Below, one piece after another: positions 5,722 to 6,276 of a DNA stretch of 6,276 bases. Made by a program: the position numbers and the translations under genes. How positions within the stretch are numbered: the stretch's first letter is position 1; each line of letters opens with the position of its first letter. The DNA is from an uncultured bacterium (GTDB taxonomy: Bacteria; Bacillota_A; Clostridia; Oscillospirales; Oscillospiraceae), in assembly GCA_905214605.1 (NCBI GenBank), contig CAJMMY010000065.1:1-6276 (forward strand), written 5' to 3'. The notes under the pieces were generated by a model that was not told where the DNA came from, made no database searches, and was given only the letters and a program-made list of their open reading frames with translations.

Positions 5722-6276
5722 ATGACGGGAAGCATCCTGCGGGGAATCGGCAGTTTTTACACCGTGCTCTGCGACGAGGACGGACAGGAATACACCCTGC
5801 GCGCACAGAAAAAACTGCGTCATCAGAAAATGACGCCGATGGTCGGCGACCGCGTCCGCTTTACGCCGGGGCAGGGCGGGGAGGACGGCTGGCTGGAGGA
5901 GATCCTGCCGCGTAAAAGCATGATGGAGCGGCCGAGCGTCGCCAACGTCGATATGCTGATGCTGGTGGTCGCCAGCGTGCCGCAGCCGGACATGCTGCTG
6001 TGCGACAAGCTGATTCTGCGCGCGGAAAAGGGCGGCATGATTCCGGCGATCTGCGTCAACAAAATTGACTTGGGCGACGAGCTGGCCGAGCAGATTCGGC
6101 GCGAATACGTCGGCACGCAGCTTCGCGTGTTCAGCGTCAGCGCGCGCGAGGGAACGGGCGTTTCGCAGCTGCGGGACGCCATGCGCGGCAAGGTCACCTG
6201 TCTGGCGGGGCAATCCGCCGTGGGCAAAAGCTCGCTGCTCAACGCGCTTGTGGGCTACGACCGCGCCATCGTCACC
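5722..6276 (+). CDS. rsgA: Ribosome small-subunit-dependent GTPase RsgA (5' part, runs off the right edge)
   Basis: 185 codons are visible of a protein usually near 290-300 residues. RsgA is a circularly permuted GTPase that aids late 30S subunit maturation. The N-terminal OB-fold begins RGIGSFYTV (7-15) and includes MVGDRVRF (40-47) and the linker LPRKSMMERPSVANVD (62-77). The permuted G motifs come in the expected order: G4 NKID (113-116), G5 SARE (140-143), then the P loop GQSAVGKSS (163-171). G2, G3 and the C-terminal zinc-binding part lie beyond the edge. ATG at 5722 has AGGAG (5713-5717) four bases upstream, and the gene starts nine bases after the kinase stop, so the two are translationally close. 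The final residues VGYDRAIVT (177-185) do not fit RsgA, which normally continues with a TGEIS-type segment; they fit MnmE. The identity of the first 170 residues is secure. Confidence 0.92.
   Translation, partial: MTGSILRGIGSFYTVLCDEDGQEYTLRAQKKLRHQKMTPMVGDRVRFTPGQGGEDGWLEEILPRKSMMERPSVANVDMLMLVVASVPQPDMLLCDKLILRAEKGGMIPAICVNKIDLGDELAEQIRREYVGTQLRVFSVSAREGTGVSQLRDAMRGKVTCLAGQSAVGKSSLLNALVGYDRAIVT
6226..6276. other. Possible second chimeric junction, RsgA to MnmE-like sequence
   Basis: Up to GKSSLLNAL the frame fits RsgA, and this short P-loop stretch is also typical of MnmE (TrmE). The last nine residues, VGYDRAIVT, match the start of MnmE switch I (AIVT followed by D.AGTTRD in that family), not RsgA. 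A contig end misjoined through the shared P-loop bases would look like this. Only 27 bases of the second partner are visible, so the call is tentative. Confidence 0.5.

Noticed and set aside
4210..6213. Long minus-strand open frame (667 codons) opposite the EF-G-like, PASTA and rsgA sequences
   Set aside because: It has the composition of an antisense shadow. It also crosses the chimeric joint without interruption, which a real gene would not be expected to do.

Overview
The window looks like Firmicutes DNA of the class Clostridia, probably of the gut Oscillospiraceae/Ruminococcaceae type. This is inferred from the gene families (a rhomboid-like protein without catalytic residues, RlmB, a degenerate P-type-ATPase-like protein, an EF-G-like GTPase, and a PASTA-kinase tail followed by RsgA), from strong purine-rich ribosome binding sites, and from sigma-A-type promoters. 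It reads as a metagenomic or draft contig made of at least two parts.

Layout. Positions 1-610 (minus strand) hold the 5' part of a rhomboid-family membrane protein that runs off the left edge. A 143-base divergent promoter region follows. Then rlmB (754-1524) and, 30 bases later, an 816-residue membrane protein (1555-4005) probably form one operon, closed by a strong intrinsic terminator (4026-4063). A promoter with near-consensus -35 and -10 boxes (4154-4182) drives an EF-G-like GTPase that starts at 4255. The EF-G-like frame is intact only to about 5358, inside domain II. There it changes, in frame, into the C-terminal PASTA repeat and terminal domain of a PrkC/Stk1-type serine/threonine kinase, ending at 5712. 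rsgA follows nine bases later (5722 to the right edge), which is the usual prkC-rsgA gene order. The last nine residues of the rsgA frame look like MnmE rather than RsgA.

Main points. (1) The 1555-4005 protein keeps the fold pattern of a P1B-type ATPase but has lost essentially every catalytic motif, so it appears to be a pseudo-ATPase with a long acidic cytoplasmic N-terminus carrying a repeated DILEE motif. This is the most interesting real biology here. (2) The EF-G::PASTA open reading frame is a chimera. Alanine and proline codon use changes sharply at the joint, so the right-hand 0.9 kb most likely comes from a different genome, by misassembly or less likely by recombination. The 485-residue fusion should not be read as a novel protein without read-level confirmation.

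Apart from the chimera, the genes are mostly translation-related housekeeping (23S rRNA methylation, translational GTPases) alongside two membrane pseudoenzymes. I see no CRISPR array, tRNA, rRNA, insertion sequence or phage gene, and no stretch over 300 bases lacks a gene.
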